The translations under genes were made by a program, and so were the position numbers. From CAVPMN01 sp963706425 (GTDB lineage Bacteria > Actinomycetota > Acidimicrobiia > Acidimicrobiales > Acidimicrobilacustridaceae): a DNA stretch of 64,000 bases. The notes beneath the pieces were generated by a model. The model was not told the origin of the DNA. It did no database searches and worked only from the letters and a program-made list of their open reading frames with translations. Below are positions 43,721 to 53,773 of this stretch, piece by piece. The stretch is from NCBI GenBank assembly GCA_963706425.1, contig CAVPMN010000020.1:1860001-1924000 (forward strand). Direction: 5' to 3'. Within the stretch, counting starts at the first letter, position 1; the number at the start of each line of letters is the position of its first letter.

Positions 43721-45968
43721 TCATGCCTGGGCGGTGCCCGCACCGAGCGCCACGGGCAGCCGGTCGCGCCAGGCGGCGACTGGCCTCGGCCAGCGGGAGG
43801 TCGACGAGGCCCTTGATCGAGAGCCGATCGCCGGCGGCCACACCGATCCGCTGCACGGGCACGCTCGCGTCGGCGCACACGTTCTCGACCGCGGTGATGT
43901 GCTCGGGGGCGACGCAGAGCAACGCCCGCGACGGCGATTCGCTGAAGAGCTCCGTGTGATCGGCGATCCGCGCCGCCTGGATGCCGACCCCCGAACGCAC
44001 GGCCATCTCGGCGAGCGTGAGGCCGAGACCTCCGCTCGACACGTCGTGCACGCCGGTGACCAGCCCGCCGAGGACGAGCTTGCGCACCACGTCGGTGACG
44101 TTGGTGTGCATCGCCAGGTCGAGCGCGGGCAGACGGCCTCCCCGATGGCCCTTGCTCCTGGCCCAGGCAGAGCCCGAGAGCTCGGGCTGCGTGACACCCA
44201 CCAACAGAAGGCGGCCGCCCTCGGTCAGCGTGACCCCGGGAGGGCGGCGGTCGAGCCGGTCGACCAGGCCCAGCAGCCCGATGACCGGGGTGGGGTCGAT
44301 GTTGGCCCCTCGGGACTCGTTGTAGAAGCTCACGTTGCCACCCACCACCGGGATGCCGAGGGCCCGGCACACCTCCGACATGCCGTCGACCGCCTCGGAG
44401 AACTGCCACATCACCTCGGCGTGCTCGGGGTTGCCGAAGTTCAGGCAGTTGACGACCGCGAGGGGCCGGGCCCCGACGCAGGCCAGGTTCATGACCGACT
44501 CGGCGACGGTGAGGGCCGTGCCCTGCCGGGGATCGACCGCACACCAGCGGTGGTTGCCGTCGGTGGTGAGCGCCAGGCCCCTGCCGGTGTCGACACCGGT
44601 TCGCGGGTGCTTCAGGCGCAGCACCACGGCGTCGCCGCCGGGGCCCTCGACGGTGTTGAGGAAGAGCTGGTGGTCGTACTGCGACCACACCCAGGAGGTG
44701 TCGGCCAGCAGGTCGACCAGGTCGGCGCCCGGGTCGGTGCACTCGGGCAGCGACGGTCCGGACGTGGAGCGAGTGGAGGCGTCGAACGCCTCGGGCGCGA
44801 TGCAGGGGCGGTCGTAGAGGGGCGCGTCCTCGTGCAGCGAGGCGGCCGGGATGTCGGCGAGCACGTCGCCGTCCCAGCCGTCGAGGATGCGCAGCCGGCC
44901 CCCGTCGGGATCCCCCGTGGCCGGGCCGGGCGTGACCTTCCCGACCACCGCGGCTCGCACCTCCCAGCGTTCGCAGATCTCGAGCACCCGATCGAGGTCG
45001 GCGGGCTCGACGATGGCGAGCATGCGCTCCTGGCTCTCGCTGGTGAGCACCTCGTAGGGCTCCATGCCCGGCTCGCGACGCGGCACCGCGGTGACGTCGA
45101 CGTCCATCCCCATGCCGCCGCGCGAGGCGGTCTCGCTGGTGGCGCAGGTGAGGCCGGCGCCGCCGAGGTCCTGGATGCCGACGACCAGGCCGGCGTCGAG
45201 CAGCTCGAGGCAGGCCTCGATGAGCCGCTTCTCCTCGAACGGATCGCCCACCTGCACACTGGGGCGCTTGTCGGCGTCGGCGTCGCCGAACCCCGCCGAG
45301 GCCAACACGCTGACCCCTCCGATGCCGTCTCGGCCCGTGGTCGAGCCGAGCAGCACCGCCAGGTTGCCCACACCGGTGGCCTTGCCCAGCACGAGGCGTT
45401 CGACCGGCATGACCCCCAGGCAGAGCACGTTCACCAGCGGGTTCTCGGCGTAGGTCTCGTCGAAGACGGTCTCACCGCCGACGGTCGGCACCCCGACCGA
45501 GTTGCCGTAGCCGGAGATGCCGCTCACCACGCCCTCGGCGATCCAGCGGCTGCGCGCCTCGTCGAGCGACCCGAACCGCAGGGGATCCATGAGGGCGATG
45601 GGACGGGCGCCCATGGTGAAGATGTCGCGCAGGATGCCACCGGCACCGGTGGCCGCCCCCTGGTAGGGCTCGATCGCGGACGGGTGGTTGTGGCTCTCGA
45701 TGCGGACGGCGGCAGCGATGCCGTCGCCCACGTCGAGCACGCCGGCGTTCTCGCCCGGACCGACCAGGACGGCCTCGCCCTCGGTGGGCAGCCGCTTGAG
45801 GTGGATGCGCGACGACTTGTAGGAGCAGTGCTCCGACCACATCACCGAGTACATCGCCAGCTCGAGGTGGTTGGGATCGCGACCGATGATGCGGACGATC
45901 TCGTCGTACTCGGCGTCGGTGAGTCCCAAGGACCGGTGGATCGGCGACCCCTGGATCGGTTCTGGCAT
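43721..45968 (-). CDS. purL: FGAM synthase large subunit, frameshift near 3' end
   Basis: Small-type PurL that works with PurQ and PurS, both encoded nearby. Visible are MWSEHCSYKSSRIHLK, RIESHNHPSAIEPYQGAATG, GVPTVGGE, VVGIQDLGGAGLTCATSE and GIPVVGGNVSFYNE. Near 43772 an extra G shifts the frame after LVDLPLAEASRR; in the next frame WRDRLPVALGAGTAQA ends at 43721, matching the usual WR-D-LP ending of PurL. The start is ATG 45968, with GGAG 5 bases upstream; ATGs at 45980 and 46022 are also in frame. Confidence 0.93.
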
Positions 45969-46162
45969 GGAAGCTCCCATCGGGCCCGCAGGCCCAGCGA
46001 GCGGATCGGAGGCGCCCCGCAAGCAGGACTGAGCGCGCCGTCATCCGGCGCGCCACGTGCACGCTACCTGTTCGCGCCGCCTCCCCGACCCACGCCAATT
46101 CCTTAAATCAAATCTCCCTCCGTGAATGGATCACGCCGCGCGACTCTGCTTCTATTGCCGAT

Positions 46163-46582
46163 ATGGCACCCGCAAAGAAGAACTCGACCGGCATGTCCGA
46201 TTCGCACAAAGCAGCCCTTGCTGAAGGTCGTGCCCAGGGTCGGGCGGTGCGCCGCTATCTCGAGGCGCTCGACGCCCACAAGCCGAAGCGGGGTCGCAAG
46301 CGCACGCCCGAGTCGATGCAAAAGCGACTCGAGCGCATCGAAGCCGATCTGCCGTCTGCCGATCCGCTCAAGCGCCTGCAGTTGGTGCAAGAGCGCATCG
46401 ACCTCACCTCCCAGCTCGGGGCCGCCGGCGAGACGGTCGACCTCACCGAGCTCGAGGCCGAGTTCGTCACCGCGGCCAAGGGCTACTCCGAGCGCAAAGG
46501 CATCAGCTACCAGGCCTGGCGCGAGCTCGGCGTGTCGGCCGCCACCCTGAAGGCTGCGGGCATCGGACGCGGCGCGGCCTGA
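46163..46582 (+). CDS. Conserved actinobacterial basic protein, unknown
   Basis: A 139-residue protein. The N-terminus is basic (PAKKNSTGMSDSHKAALAEGRAQGRAVRRYLEAL; KPKRGRKRTPES), the middle is a predicted coiled helix (LKRLQLVQERIDLTSQL), and the end is ERKGISYQAWRELGVSAATLKAAGI, a helix-turn-helix-like segment that I recall from other actinobacterial proteins without assigned function. DNA binding is plausible. It is the only plus-strand gene between purL and purQ. Confidence 0.75.
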   Translation: MAPAKKNSTGMSDSHKAALAEGRAQGRAVRRYLEALDAHKPKRGRKRTPESMQKRLERIEADLPSADPLKRLQLVQERIDLTSQLGAAGETVDLTELEAEFVTAAKGYSERKGISYQAWRELGVSAATLKAAGIGRGAA

Positions 46583-46600
46583 CTCGCCGGCCCGCCCGAT

Positions 46601-46643
46601 CTGGTCACCCGAAACGACGGAAAACGATGTTCTCGGTGACCAG
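46601..46643. terminator. Possible bidirectional terminator
   Basis: CTGGTCACC and GGTGACCAG (9 bp) flank a 25-base A-rich loop between two convergent genes (46582 and 46655). Confidence 0.4.
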
Positions 46644-46654
46644 TTCGAGGAGGA

Positions 46655-47338
46655 TCAGGCCGCCGAGCTGACCGCGCCGGCGGTGGCCAGCAGCGATTGC
46701 AGCAACGGCACTCCGTCGACGCTGCCCAGCAGCTCGGTGTAGGCCCGTTCGGGGTGCGGCATGAGGCCGACCACGTTGCGTCCCTCCGAGCAGATCCCCG
46801 CAATGTTGTCGATGGACCCATTTGGGTTGTCGACGTAGCGCAACACCACCCGATCGTCGCCCTGCAGCGCGGCGAGCGTGCGCTCGTCACAGGTGTAATT
46901 GCCCTCGAAGTGATTGATCGGAATGCGCAGCACCGAACCGAGGGCGGCCGAGGAGGTCAACGCCGAGTCGGTCGACTCGACCCGAAGGTCGACCGGACGG
47001 CACAGGAACTTCAACCCGCGGTTCTTCTGCAGGGCCCCGGGCAGCAAGCCCGCCTCGGTGAGGACCTGGAAGCCGTTGCAGATGCCCACCACCGGACCGC
47101 CGTCGGCCGCGAAGTCGCGCACCGCGCCCATCACCGGGGAGAACCGGGCGATGGCGCCAGGCCGCAGGTAGTCGCCGTGGGCGAAGCCACCGGGGACGAC
47201 CACGGCATCGACGCCGTTGAGCGTGGGGTCGCCGTGCCAGAGGATCTCGGCCGACCCGCCCAGGGCGTCGAGCGCCTCGACGACGTCGCGCTCGCAGTTC
47301 GAGCCGGGGAACACGATGACACCGACGCGCGTGCTCAT
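46655..47338 (-). CDS. purQ: FGAM synthase glutaminase subunit
   Basis: Supplies ammonia to PurL. Class I glutamine amidotransferase with nucleophile cysteine in VGICNGFQVLTEAGLLPGAL and the His/Glu pair in GLMPHPERAY. VIVFPGSNCERDV at the N-terminus is PurQ-specific. It has 227 residues. ATG 47338 overlaps the purS stop. Confidence 0.96.
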   Translation of the reverse strand: MSTRVGVIVFPGSNCERDVVEALDALGGSAEILWHGDPTLNGVDAVVVPGGFAHGDYLRPGAIARFSPVMGAVRDFAADGGPVVGICNGFQVLTEAGLLPGALQKNRGLKFLCRPVDLRVESTDSALTSSAALGSVLRIPINHFEGNYTCDERTLAALQGDDRVVLRYVDNPNGSIDNIAGICSEGRNVVGLMPHPERAYTELLGSVDGVPLLQSLLATAGAVSSAA

Positions 47339-47601
47339 GACGAGGCGACCGCCGCCACCTCGAGGTGCACGGTGGCGTCCTCGATGACCGGATTGGTCAG
47401 GAAGCGATTGCACATGTCGTCGACCTCGGCCCGAGCGGCGGCCTCGTCGACGGCGTCGATCTCGAACCGGATGCTCTTGCCCACGCGCACACCGCTGACC
47501 CCGTCGAAGCCGAGGGTGGGCAACGCCCGCTCGATCGTGGCGCCCTGAGGATCAGCGATCCCGTCACGCAAACGCACCTCTACCTGCACCGAGTAGCGCA
47601 T
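47335..47601 (-). CDS. purS: FGAM synthase PurS subunit
   Basis: Small 88-residue subunit that bridges PurQ and PurL. Typical text: VEVRLRDGIADPQGATIERALPTLGFDGVSGVRVGKSIRFEID. It follows purC with a 4-base gap and overlaps purQ by 4 bases, so the three are translated together. Confidence 0.95.
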   Translation of the reverse strand: MRYSVQVEVRLRDGIADPQGATIERALPTLGFDGVSGVRVGKSIRFEIDAVDEAAARAEVDDMCNRFLTNPVIEDATVHLEVAAVASS

Positions 47602-47605
47602 GCCC

Positions 47606-48502
47606 TCACTCTCCCACACCGGGCCAGTCGGCGAACCGCCTGCCCGTGATGCGCTCGTAGGCCTCGACATAGCGGTCGCGGGTGGCCGCGACCACCTCGG
47701 GTGGCAGCGCCGGAGGTGGTGGCTTCTTGTCCCAGTCGAGGCCGTCGAGGAAGTCGCGGACCGGCTGCTTGTCGAACGACGGCGGGGTCGAGCCCGGCTG
47801 CCACTGGTCGGCCGGCCAGAAGCGCGACGAGTCGGGGGTGAGCACCTCGTCGGCGAGCACCAGCTCGTCGCCGACCAGGCCCAGCTCGAACTTGGTGTCG
47901 GCGATGAGGATGCCTCGCTCGGCCGCCCAGGCGGCACCCGCGGAGTAGATCTCGAGCGAGAGGTCGCGCGCCCGCTCGGCCAGCTCGTGGCCGACGAGCG
48001 AGGCCGCCTCGTCGAACGAGATGTTGATGTCGTGGCCCTCGTCGGCCTTGGTGGAGGGGGTGAACACCGGCTCGGGCAGCTGGGCCGACTCGAGCAGGCC
48101 GGCCGGCAGCGGCGTGCCGTGCATCGTGCCGCTGGCGCGATACTCCTTCCACGCCGAGCCGGTGAGGTAGCCGCGCACGATGCACTCGATCGGCAACATG
48201 TCGGCCCGGCGGCAGACCATCACCCGGCCGTTCCACTCGGGCCGCTGTGCATCCGCCGGGACGTCGGCCAGGTCGGTCGAGAGCAGATGGCTCGGCGTGG
48301 TCGACGCGAAGTGCTCGAACCAGAACGCCGACATGGCCGTGAGCACCCGGCCCTTGTCGGGGATGGGCTCGTCCATCACCACGTCGAACGCCGAGATGCG
48401 ATCGGAGGTCACCAGCAACAGCCGGTCGTCGTCACCATCGCTCGGGAGCGCGTAGATGTCGCGCACCTTGCCGCTGTAGAGATGGGTCAGATCGTTGCTC
48501 AA
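47606..48502 (-). CDS. purC: SAICAR synthase
   Basis: Ligates aspartate to CAIR. Conserved parts are LYSGKVRDIYAL, LLVTSDRISAFDVVMDEPIPDKG, IECIVRGYLTGSAWKEY, GHDINISFDEA and LIADTKFELGL. The start is a TTG at 48502 (SNDLTHLYSGK) with AGAGGA about 6 bases upstream; no ATG or GTG is available close by. A frame running on into purB upstream is an artefact of the purB frameshift. Confidence 0.94.
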   Translation of the reverse strand: MSNDLTHLYSGKVRDIYALPSDGDDDRLLLVTSDRISAFDVVMDEPIPDKGRVLTAMSAFWFEHFASTTPSHLLSTDLADVPADAQRPEWNGRVMVCRRADMLPIECIVRGYLTGSAWKEYRASGTMHGTPLPAGLLESAQLPEPVFTPSTKADEGHDINISFDEAASLVGHELAERARDLSLEIYSAGAAWAAERGILIADTKFELGLVGDELVLADEVLTPDSSRFWPADQWQPGSTPPSFDKQPVRDFLDGLDWDKKPPPPALPPEVVAATRDRYVEAYERITGRRFADWPGVGE

Positions 48503-48570
48503 CGGGGGTCCTCTCGTGTCGGGGGCGGGATCACGTCGGCCGAAGGCCGAGCATGGATCACGTCGTCGGG

Positions 48571-50002
48571 TCACAGGATGGGCTCGGGGTCGTAGTCGGC
48601 GGCAGCCGGGTAGCGACTGACGAGCTCGTCGACCGACGCCACGAAGGCGGCGGTCTGGGTGCGGGCGGTGCCGACGAAGTCGATCGGGTCGGCCAACACG
48701 GCACCGACCTCGGCGGTCGACAGGCCGAGGCGTTCGTCGCCGGCGAGCCGGTCGACGCAGGTCGTTGGTGTCGGCGCCCTTCTCGCGCATCTCGAGGGCG
48801 ACGGCCACGGCGTGCTGCTTGATCGCCTCGTGGGCCTGCTCGCGGCCGACGCCGTTGCGCACCGCCGCCATGAGCACCTTGGTGGTGGCGAGGAACGGGA
48901 GGTAGCGCCGCAGCTCGCGGTCGATGACGGCCGGATAGGCCCCGAAGTCGTCGAGCACGCTGAGGAACGTCTCGAGCAGGCCGTCGGTGGCGAAGAACGC
49001 ATCGGGCAGGGCCACGCGCCGCACGACCGAGCAGCTCACGTCGCCTTCGTTCCACTGATCGCCGGCCAGCGCGGCGACCATGGTGAGGTGGCCGCGCAAG
49101 ACGTTGGCCAAGCCGTTGACCCGCTCACACGATCGGGTGTTCATCTTGTGCGGCATCGCCGACGACCCGACCTGCCCGGGCTGGAACCCCTCGGTGGCGA
49201 GCTCGTGGCCGGCCATGAGCCGAATGGTGAGGGCGAAGCTCGACGGTGCCGCGGCGGCCTGCACCAGGGCCGACACCACGTCGAGGTCGAGCGAGCGCGG
49301 ATAGACCTGCCCGACGTTGGTGAGCACCTCACCGAAGCCCAGGTGGGTGGCCACCAGCCGTTCGAGCTCGGCGACCTTGGCGTCGTCGCCGTCGAACAGG
49401 TCGAGTTGGTCCTGCTGGGTGCCGACCGGCCCCTTGATGCCCCGCAGCGGGTAGCGCGCCAGCAACTCGTCGACGCGGCGAAACGCCTGGAGCATCTCTT
49501 CGCCGGCGTTGGCGAACCGCTTGCCGAGGGTGGTGGCCTGGGCGGCCACGTTGTGGGTGCGCCCGGTGATCACCAGGGTGTCGAACTCGACGGCGCGCGC
49601 GGCCAGGCGGGCGAGCACTGCGACCATGCGATCGCGCACCAGCTCGAGTGACCGCCGGATCTGCAGCTGCTCGACGTTCTCGGTGAGATCGCGCGAGGTC
49701 ATGCCCTTGTGGATGTGCTCGAAGCCGGCGAGCTCGGTGAACTCCTCGATGCGCGCCTTCACGTCGTGACGGGTGCGCCGCTCACGCTCGTCGATCGACG
49801 CGAGATCGACCTGGTCGACCACCGCCGCATAGGCATCGATCACCTCAGCCGGCACCTCGAGGCCGAGCTGGCGTTGGGCCGACAGCACGGCCAGCCACAG
49901 CTCGCGCTCGAACACCACCTTGCGGCGCGGCGTCCAGAGCTCGACCATGGCCGAGCTCGCGTAGCGCGAGGCGAGCACGTTCGGCATCTCGACGGAGGAC
50001 AT
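48571..50002 (-). CDS. purB: Adenylosuccinate lyase, single-base frameshift
   Basis: Acts twice in purine synthesis, on SAICAR and on adenylosuccinate. The signature GQVGSSAMPHKMNTRSCERV with the catalytic serine loop is present, as are TSRDLTENVEQ and TGRTHNVAAQATTLGKR. After EMREKGADTNDL an extra base near 48757 shifts the frame; the next frame gives VDRLAGDERLGLSTAEVGAV to the stop at 48571. Essentiality argues for a sequencing error. ATG 50002 is taken; ATG 49987 (MPNVLASRYAS) is equally possible. Confidence 0.93.
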
Positions 50003-50205
50003 CAGCAAGGCCCCGCCGACCGGGCGCTGAGCCGATCGGACCCGAGCACCGGCGATTCGCTAGTTCGTTCAGCCCATTTGTCGTCCGAACGACTCCTAAC
50101 CGTAAAGGGCGCTTGGCGAAGGGCCGAAGCACCACTCGGAGGGTCGCCCGGACGTTCGGTGCGGGTGACTGAGGATTCCCGAGCACGGGCGAGGGGTTGA
50201 ACGGC

Positions 50206-50580
50206 ATGGAAGAGCGGTGCACGACTCACCAGTTCGAACCGGCGGCCGACGTGTGTCGGACCTGCGGGTACGACTTCTGCGCTGAGTGTGTCGTCTACTC
50301 GTTCGGCCGGGAGCAGCCGCCGTTCTGCGTATCGTGCGCGCTGGCGGCCGCCGGTGTGCGGTCGAACGCCGCTCGGCCTCCGGCCATGTCGAAGCGGGAG
50401 ATCAAGCGACGGGTGAAGGAGCGCCAGAAGGCCGAGAAGGCCCGGCGGGCCGCCCAGCAGCGGGTCGAGGTGAAGCCGGTCGAGATCGACTGGTCGGTGC
50501 CCGACAGCGAGTCGGGTCTGCCCGCTCCGGAGTGGCTCGAGGAGCACCTGCCGAGCGCCGGCGAGCGCGTGTCGTTCTGA
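50206..50580 (+). CDS. Small B-box-like zinc-binding protein
   Basis: A 124-residue protein. The N-terminal 43 residues have a Cys/His pattern CTTHQFEPAADVCRTCGYDFCAECVV...FCVSC, like a B-box zinc finger. The central segment is a highly charged helix (KREIKRRVKERQKAEKARRAAQQR), and the end is acidic. GAGGGG lies 10 bases before the ATG. No family name can be given. It is encoded opposite to the purine genes between purB and purE. Confidence 0.8.
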   Translation: MEERCTTHQFEPAADVCRTCGYDFCAECVVYSFGREQPPFCVSCALAAAGVRSNAARPPAMSKREIKRRVKERQKAEKARRAAQQRVEVKPVEIDWSVPDSESGLPAPEWLEEHLPSAGERVSF

Positions 50581-50604
50581 CGAGCGACGCCCCGACGACA
50601 CCCC

Positions 50605-51054
50605 TCAGCCTCCGGCCATCTCGCGCCGGTGGTCGACCAGCTTGGCCACGAGCGACTCGTCGTTGATGGCCAGCATCTCGACCACCAGCAGGGCCGCGTT
50701 CATGGCCCCGTCGACCGCCACCGTGGCCACCGGGATGCCCTTCGGCATCTGGACCGTCGAGTAGAGGGCGTCGACCCCGTTGAGCGCGCCCCCGGAGAGG
50801 GGCACACCCACCACCGGCAACGTGGTGTGGGCGGCGACCACACCGGCCAGGTGAGCGGCCATGCCGGCCCCGCAGATGAAGGCGACGTAGCCCTCTTCGC
50901 GCGCCGACGACACCAGCTCGACCACCTGATCGGGATTTCGATGGGCCGAGAGCACCCGCACGTCGGCTTCGATGCCGTACCGCTCGAGGGTGTCGCTCGC
51001 CGGCTTCATCTTGTCTCGGTCGGAGGCCGACCCCATCAGCACCGCCACCTTCAT
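50605..51054 (-). CDS. purE: N5-CAIR mutase
   Basis: Converts N5-CAIR to CAIR (class I PurE). The 149-residue protein has VLMGSASDRDKMKPA, VRVLSAHRNPD and FICGAGMAAHLAGVVAAHTTLPVVGVPL, the conserved active-site segments. Class I PurE needs PurK, which is not in this window. It overlaps the purD stop by 4 bases. Confidence 0.96.
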   Translation of the reverse strand: MKVAVLMGSASDRDKMKPASDTLERYGIEADVRVLSAHRNPDQVVELVSSAREEGYVAFICGAGMAAHLAGVVAAHTTLPVVGVPLSGGALNGVDALYSTVQMPKGIPVATVAVDGAMNAALLVVEMLAINDESLVAKLVDHRREMAGG

Positions 51055-52295
51055 CCCTGCTGTTCCTCCTCTGCGCTGGCGCGCTCAGCGATATCGCTTC
51101 GGTACTGCATACCGGGCCAACTGACCCGTGCCACCGCTGCGTAGGCCCGTTGTCGGGCGACGGCCAGCGTGGGACCGGTGGCGGTGACGTCGAGCACCCG
51201 ACCGCCGGCGGTCAACAGGCCACCGTCGGGCGCCGAGGACACCCCGGCGACGAAGATGTCGACCCCGTCGATCGCCCGGGCGTCGTCGAGACCGTCGATG
51301 CGATCACCCACCCGGGGAGCCTGCGGATAGCCCTCGGTCGCGCACACCACGGTGACGGCCGCATCGCGAGCGAACACTGGTGGCTCGCCGAGCGAGCCGT
51401 CGGCCGCGCCGATGAGCAACTCGACCAGATCGCTCGAGAGCCGCGGCAGCACGACCTGGGTTTCCGGGTCGCCGAAACGCACGTTGAACTCGAGCACCTT
51501 GGGGCCGTCGGGGGTGAGCATGAGCCCGGCGTAGAGCACGCCCCGATAGTCGATGTCGAGATCGCGCAAGGCGACGAGCGTGGGCTCGACCGCCAGGTCC
51601 ATCACGGTGTCGACCACCGACTGGTCGGCTGCGGGCACCGGTGAGTAGGCCCCCATGCCCCCCGTGTTGGGGCCGGTGTCACCGTCGCCGATGCGCTTGA
51701 AGTCCTGGGCGGGCGCCAACGCCACGCCGCGTTTGCCGTCGCACACCGCCAGCACCGACAGCTCAGGGCCGGTGAGGCCCTCCTCGATCACGATGCGCCG
51801 CCCGGCGTCACCGAACGCCTCCCCCGACAGATAGGAGTCGACCGCGTCTCGGGCCTCGGCGATCGATTCGGTGACCACCACACCCTTGCCGGCAGCCAGG
51901 CCGTCGGTCTTCACCACGTAGAAGCCAGGGAGGGTGTCGAGGAAGTCGAGCGCCGGTCCGCGCTCGGTGAACGCGGCGTGTCTGGCCGTCGGCACACCGG
52001 CGGTGACGAGCACCTCTTTCATCCACGACTTCGAGCCCTCGAGGCGGGCGCCGTCGGCACCGGGACCGAACACCCGCTTGCCCTGTGCTCGCAGCCGGTC
52101 GGCGAGACCGTCGACCAACGGCACCTCGGGGCCGATGACGAACAGGTCGGCGTCGAGATCGGTGGGCGGGGTGTCGACCGAGCCGGCGATACCGGGGTTG
52201 CCCGGCGTGGTGACCACCTCGGCATGCCGGCCGAGCACCTCGGCCAGGGCGTGCTCGCGGCCTCCGCTGCCGACGACGACGACCCGGGTGCTCAA
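51051..52295 (-). CDS. purD: Phosphoribosylamine-glycine ligase
   Basis: GAR synthetase, second step of the pathway, ATP-grasp fold. Marks: VVVVGSGGREHALAEVL, FYVVKTDGLAAGKGVVV, GPNTGGMGAYSPVP and VLEFNVRFGDPETQVVLPRL. The only reasonable start is TTG 52295, 7 bases after the purA stop and without a clear ribosome site, so translation may depend on ribosomes ending purA. Confidence 0.93.
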   Translation of the reverse strand: MSTRVVVVGSGGREHALAEVLGRHAEVVTTPGNPGIAGSVDTPPTDLDADLFVIGPEVPLVDGLADRLRAQGKRVFGPGADGARLEGSKSWMKEVLVTAGVPTARHAAFTERGPALDFLDTLPGFYVVKTDGLAAGKGVVVTESIAEARDAVDSYLSGEAFGDAGRRIVIEEGLTGPELSVLAVCDGKRGVALAPAQDFKRIGDGDTGPNTGGMGAYSPVPAADQSVVDTVMDLAVEPTLVALRDLDIDYRGVLYAGLMLTPDGPKVLEFNVRFGDPETQVVLPRLSSDLVELLIGAADGSLGEPPVFARDAAVTVVCATEGYPQAPRVGDRIDGLDDARAIDGVDIFVAGVSSAPDGGLLTAGGRVLDVTATGPTLAVARQRAYAAVARVSWPGMQYRSDIAERASAEEEQQG

Positions 52296-52302
52296 CGGAG
52301 GA

Positions 52303-53583
52303 TCACGCTGCGAAGTAGAGGTACTGGTCGCGGCCTGGACCGACCCCGACCAGGCGGATGGGTACGCCCACCTGCGCCTCGAGGAAGCCGACATAGTCGA
52401 GGGCCTGCTGGGGCAGCTGGTGGCGCTCGGTGATCTCGGACAGATCGGTCTGCCAACCGGGCAGCGTCTCGTAGATCGGCGTCACCTTGTGCAGCACCGA
52501 CTGGTGATAGGGCAGGTGGTGGAACCGCTCACCGTCGAGCTCGTAGGCCACGCACACCTTGAGCTCGGACAAGGTGTCGAGCACATCGAGCTTCGTGAGC
52601 GCGATCTCCGAGAGCGAGTTGAGGCGCACGGCGTGACGCATCATCACCGCGTCGAACCACCCTGGTCGGCGCCGACGCCCCGTGTTCGTGCCGAACTCGT
52701 GACCCCGCTCGACGAGCAGATCGCCGGTGTCGTCGGTGAGCTCGGTGGGGAACGGACCGGCGCCGACGCGCGTGACGTAGGCCTTGGCGATGCCGATGAC
52801 GCGATCGATGTGTCGGGGCCCGACACCGGCGCCGGTGCAGGCGCCGCCGGCGACCGGGTTGGACGAGGTCACGAACGGATAGGTGCCGTGGTCGAGATCG
52901 AGGAAGGTGGCCTGCGCGCCCTCGAGCAGGACGTGTTGGCCCTGTTCGAGGGCCTCGTGCACGAGGGCCACGGTGTCGGCGATCATCGGCTCGAGCCGGG
53001 GCGCGCACTCGTCGAGGTATTGGGCGGCGATGTCGTCGGCCGACAGCGGGAGCTGGTTGTAGACCTTCGCCAGCACCGCGTTCTTCTCCTTCAGCACCAC
53101 GTCGAGCTTCTCGCGGAAGATCTTGGGGTCGAACAGGTCCTGCACCCGCAGGCCCACCCGGGATGCCTTGTCGGCATAGGCGGGCCCGATGCCCCGCTTG
53201 GTGGTGCCGACCTTGTTCTTGCCGAGGTGGCGCTCGGTGAGCTTGTCGAGCTCCTGGTGGTAGGGGAGGATCAGGTGCGCGTTGCCGCTGACCCGCAGCA
53301 GGCTGGTGTCGACGCCCTTGCGTTCGAGCATGTCGACCTCGGCCAGCAGGACCCGCGGATCGACCACCACACCGTTGCCGATGACCGGCGTGATGTGGTC
53401 GTAGAGGATGCCGCTCGGGACGAGCTGCAGGGCGAAGCTCTCTCCGTCGACCACGATGGTGTGCCCGGCGTTGTGCCCACCCTGATAGCGGACCACGAGG
53501 TGCATCTCTTTCGCGACGAGGTCGGTGAACTTCCCTTTTCCCTCGTCGCCCCATTGGGTCCCGACGACGACCGTCGCAGGCAC
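52303..53583 (-). CDS. purA: Adenylosuccinate synthetase
   Basis: GTP-dependent first step from IMP to AMP. Typical segments: VVVGTQWGDEGKGKFTDLVA, RYQGGHNAGHTIV, GTTKRGIGPAYADKASR, LLEGAQATFLDLDHGTYPFVTSSN and TNTGRRRRPGWFD. It has 426 residues. GTG 53583 with GGGGAGA about 6 bases before it. It leads the purA-purD-purE run. Confidence 0.97.
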   Translation of the reverse strand: MPATVVVGTQWGDEGKGKFTDLVAKEMHLVVRYQGGHNAGHTIVVDGESFALQLVPSGILYDHITPVIGNGVVVDPRVLLAEVDMLERKGVDTSLLRVSGNAHLILPYHQELDKLTERHLGKNKVGTTKRGIGPAYADKASRVGLRVQDLFDPKIFREKLDVVLKEKNAVLAKVYNQLPLSADDIAAQYLDECAPRLEPMIADTVALVHEALEQGQHVLLEGAQATFLDLDHGTYPFVTSSNPVAGGACTGAGVGPRHIDRVIGIAKAYVTRVGAGPFPTELTDDTGDLLVERGHEFGTNTGRRRRPGWFDAVMMRHAVRLNSLSEIALTKLDVLDTLSELKVCVAYELDGERFHHLPYHQSVLHKVTPIYETLPGWQTDLSEITERHQLPQQALDYVGFLEAQVGVPIRLVGVGPGRDQYLYFAA

Positions 53584-53645
53584 GCGTGTCTCCCCTCAAC
53601 TGAGGCGTCGTCTTACGGATCAAGCGTAGTCGGTCGCCGACGCGA

Positions 53646-53671
53646 GTGAGGAGGCCCGAAGGCCTCCTCAC
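53646..53671 (-). terminator. Intrinsic terminator of the LPXTG gene
   Basis: On the minus strand GTGAGGAGGCC pairs perfectly with GGCCTCCTCAC around a TTCG tetraloop, 103 bases after the stop of the surface-protein gene and before purA. Confidence 0.75.
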
Positions 53672-53773
53672 CGCTCGTCGTGGTGGAAGTGTCCACCAGA
53701 GGACCCGCCGCCGACTTGGATTGATCGAGTTCGAAGACGTGCCGGTGGGGGCACGTCGACACCAGTGGTTCGC

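Noticed and set aside
42112..44742. An 876-residue frame extending purF backwards into purL
   Set aside because: The extra N-terminal part is antisense-free but out-of-frame purL sequence without homology; purF starts just before its cysteine propeptide.
47606..50008. One 800-residue frame that would fuse purB and purC
   Set aside because: The joining stretch is arginine-rich nonsense produced by the purB frameshift; the true purB end is in another frame and purC has its own start.
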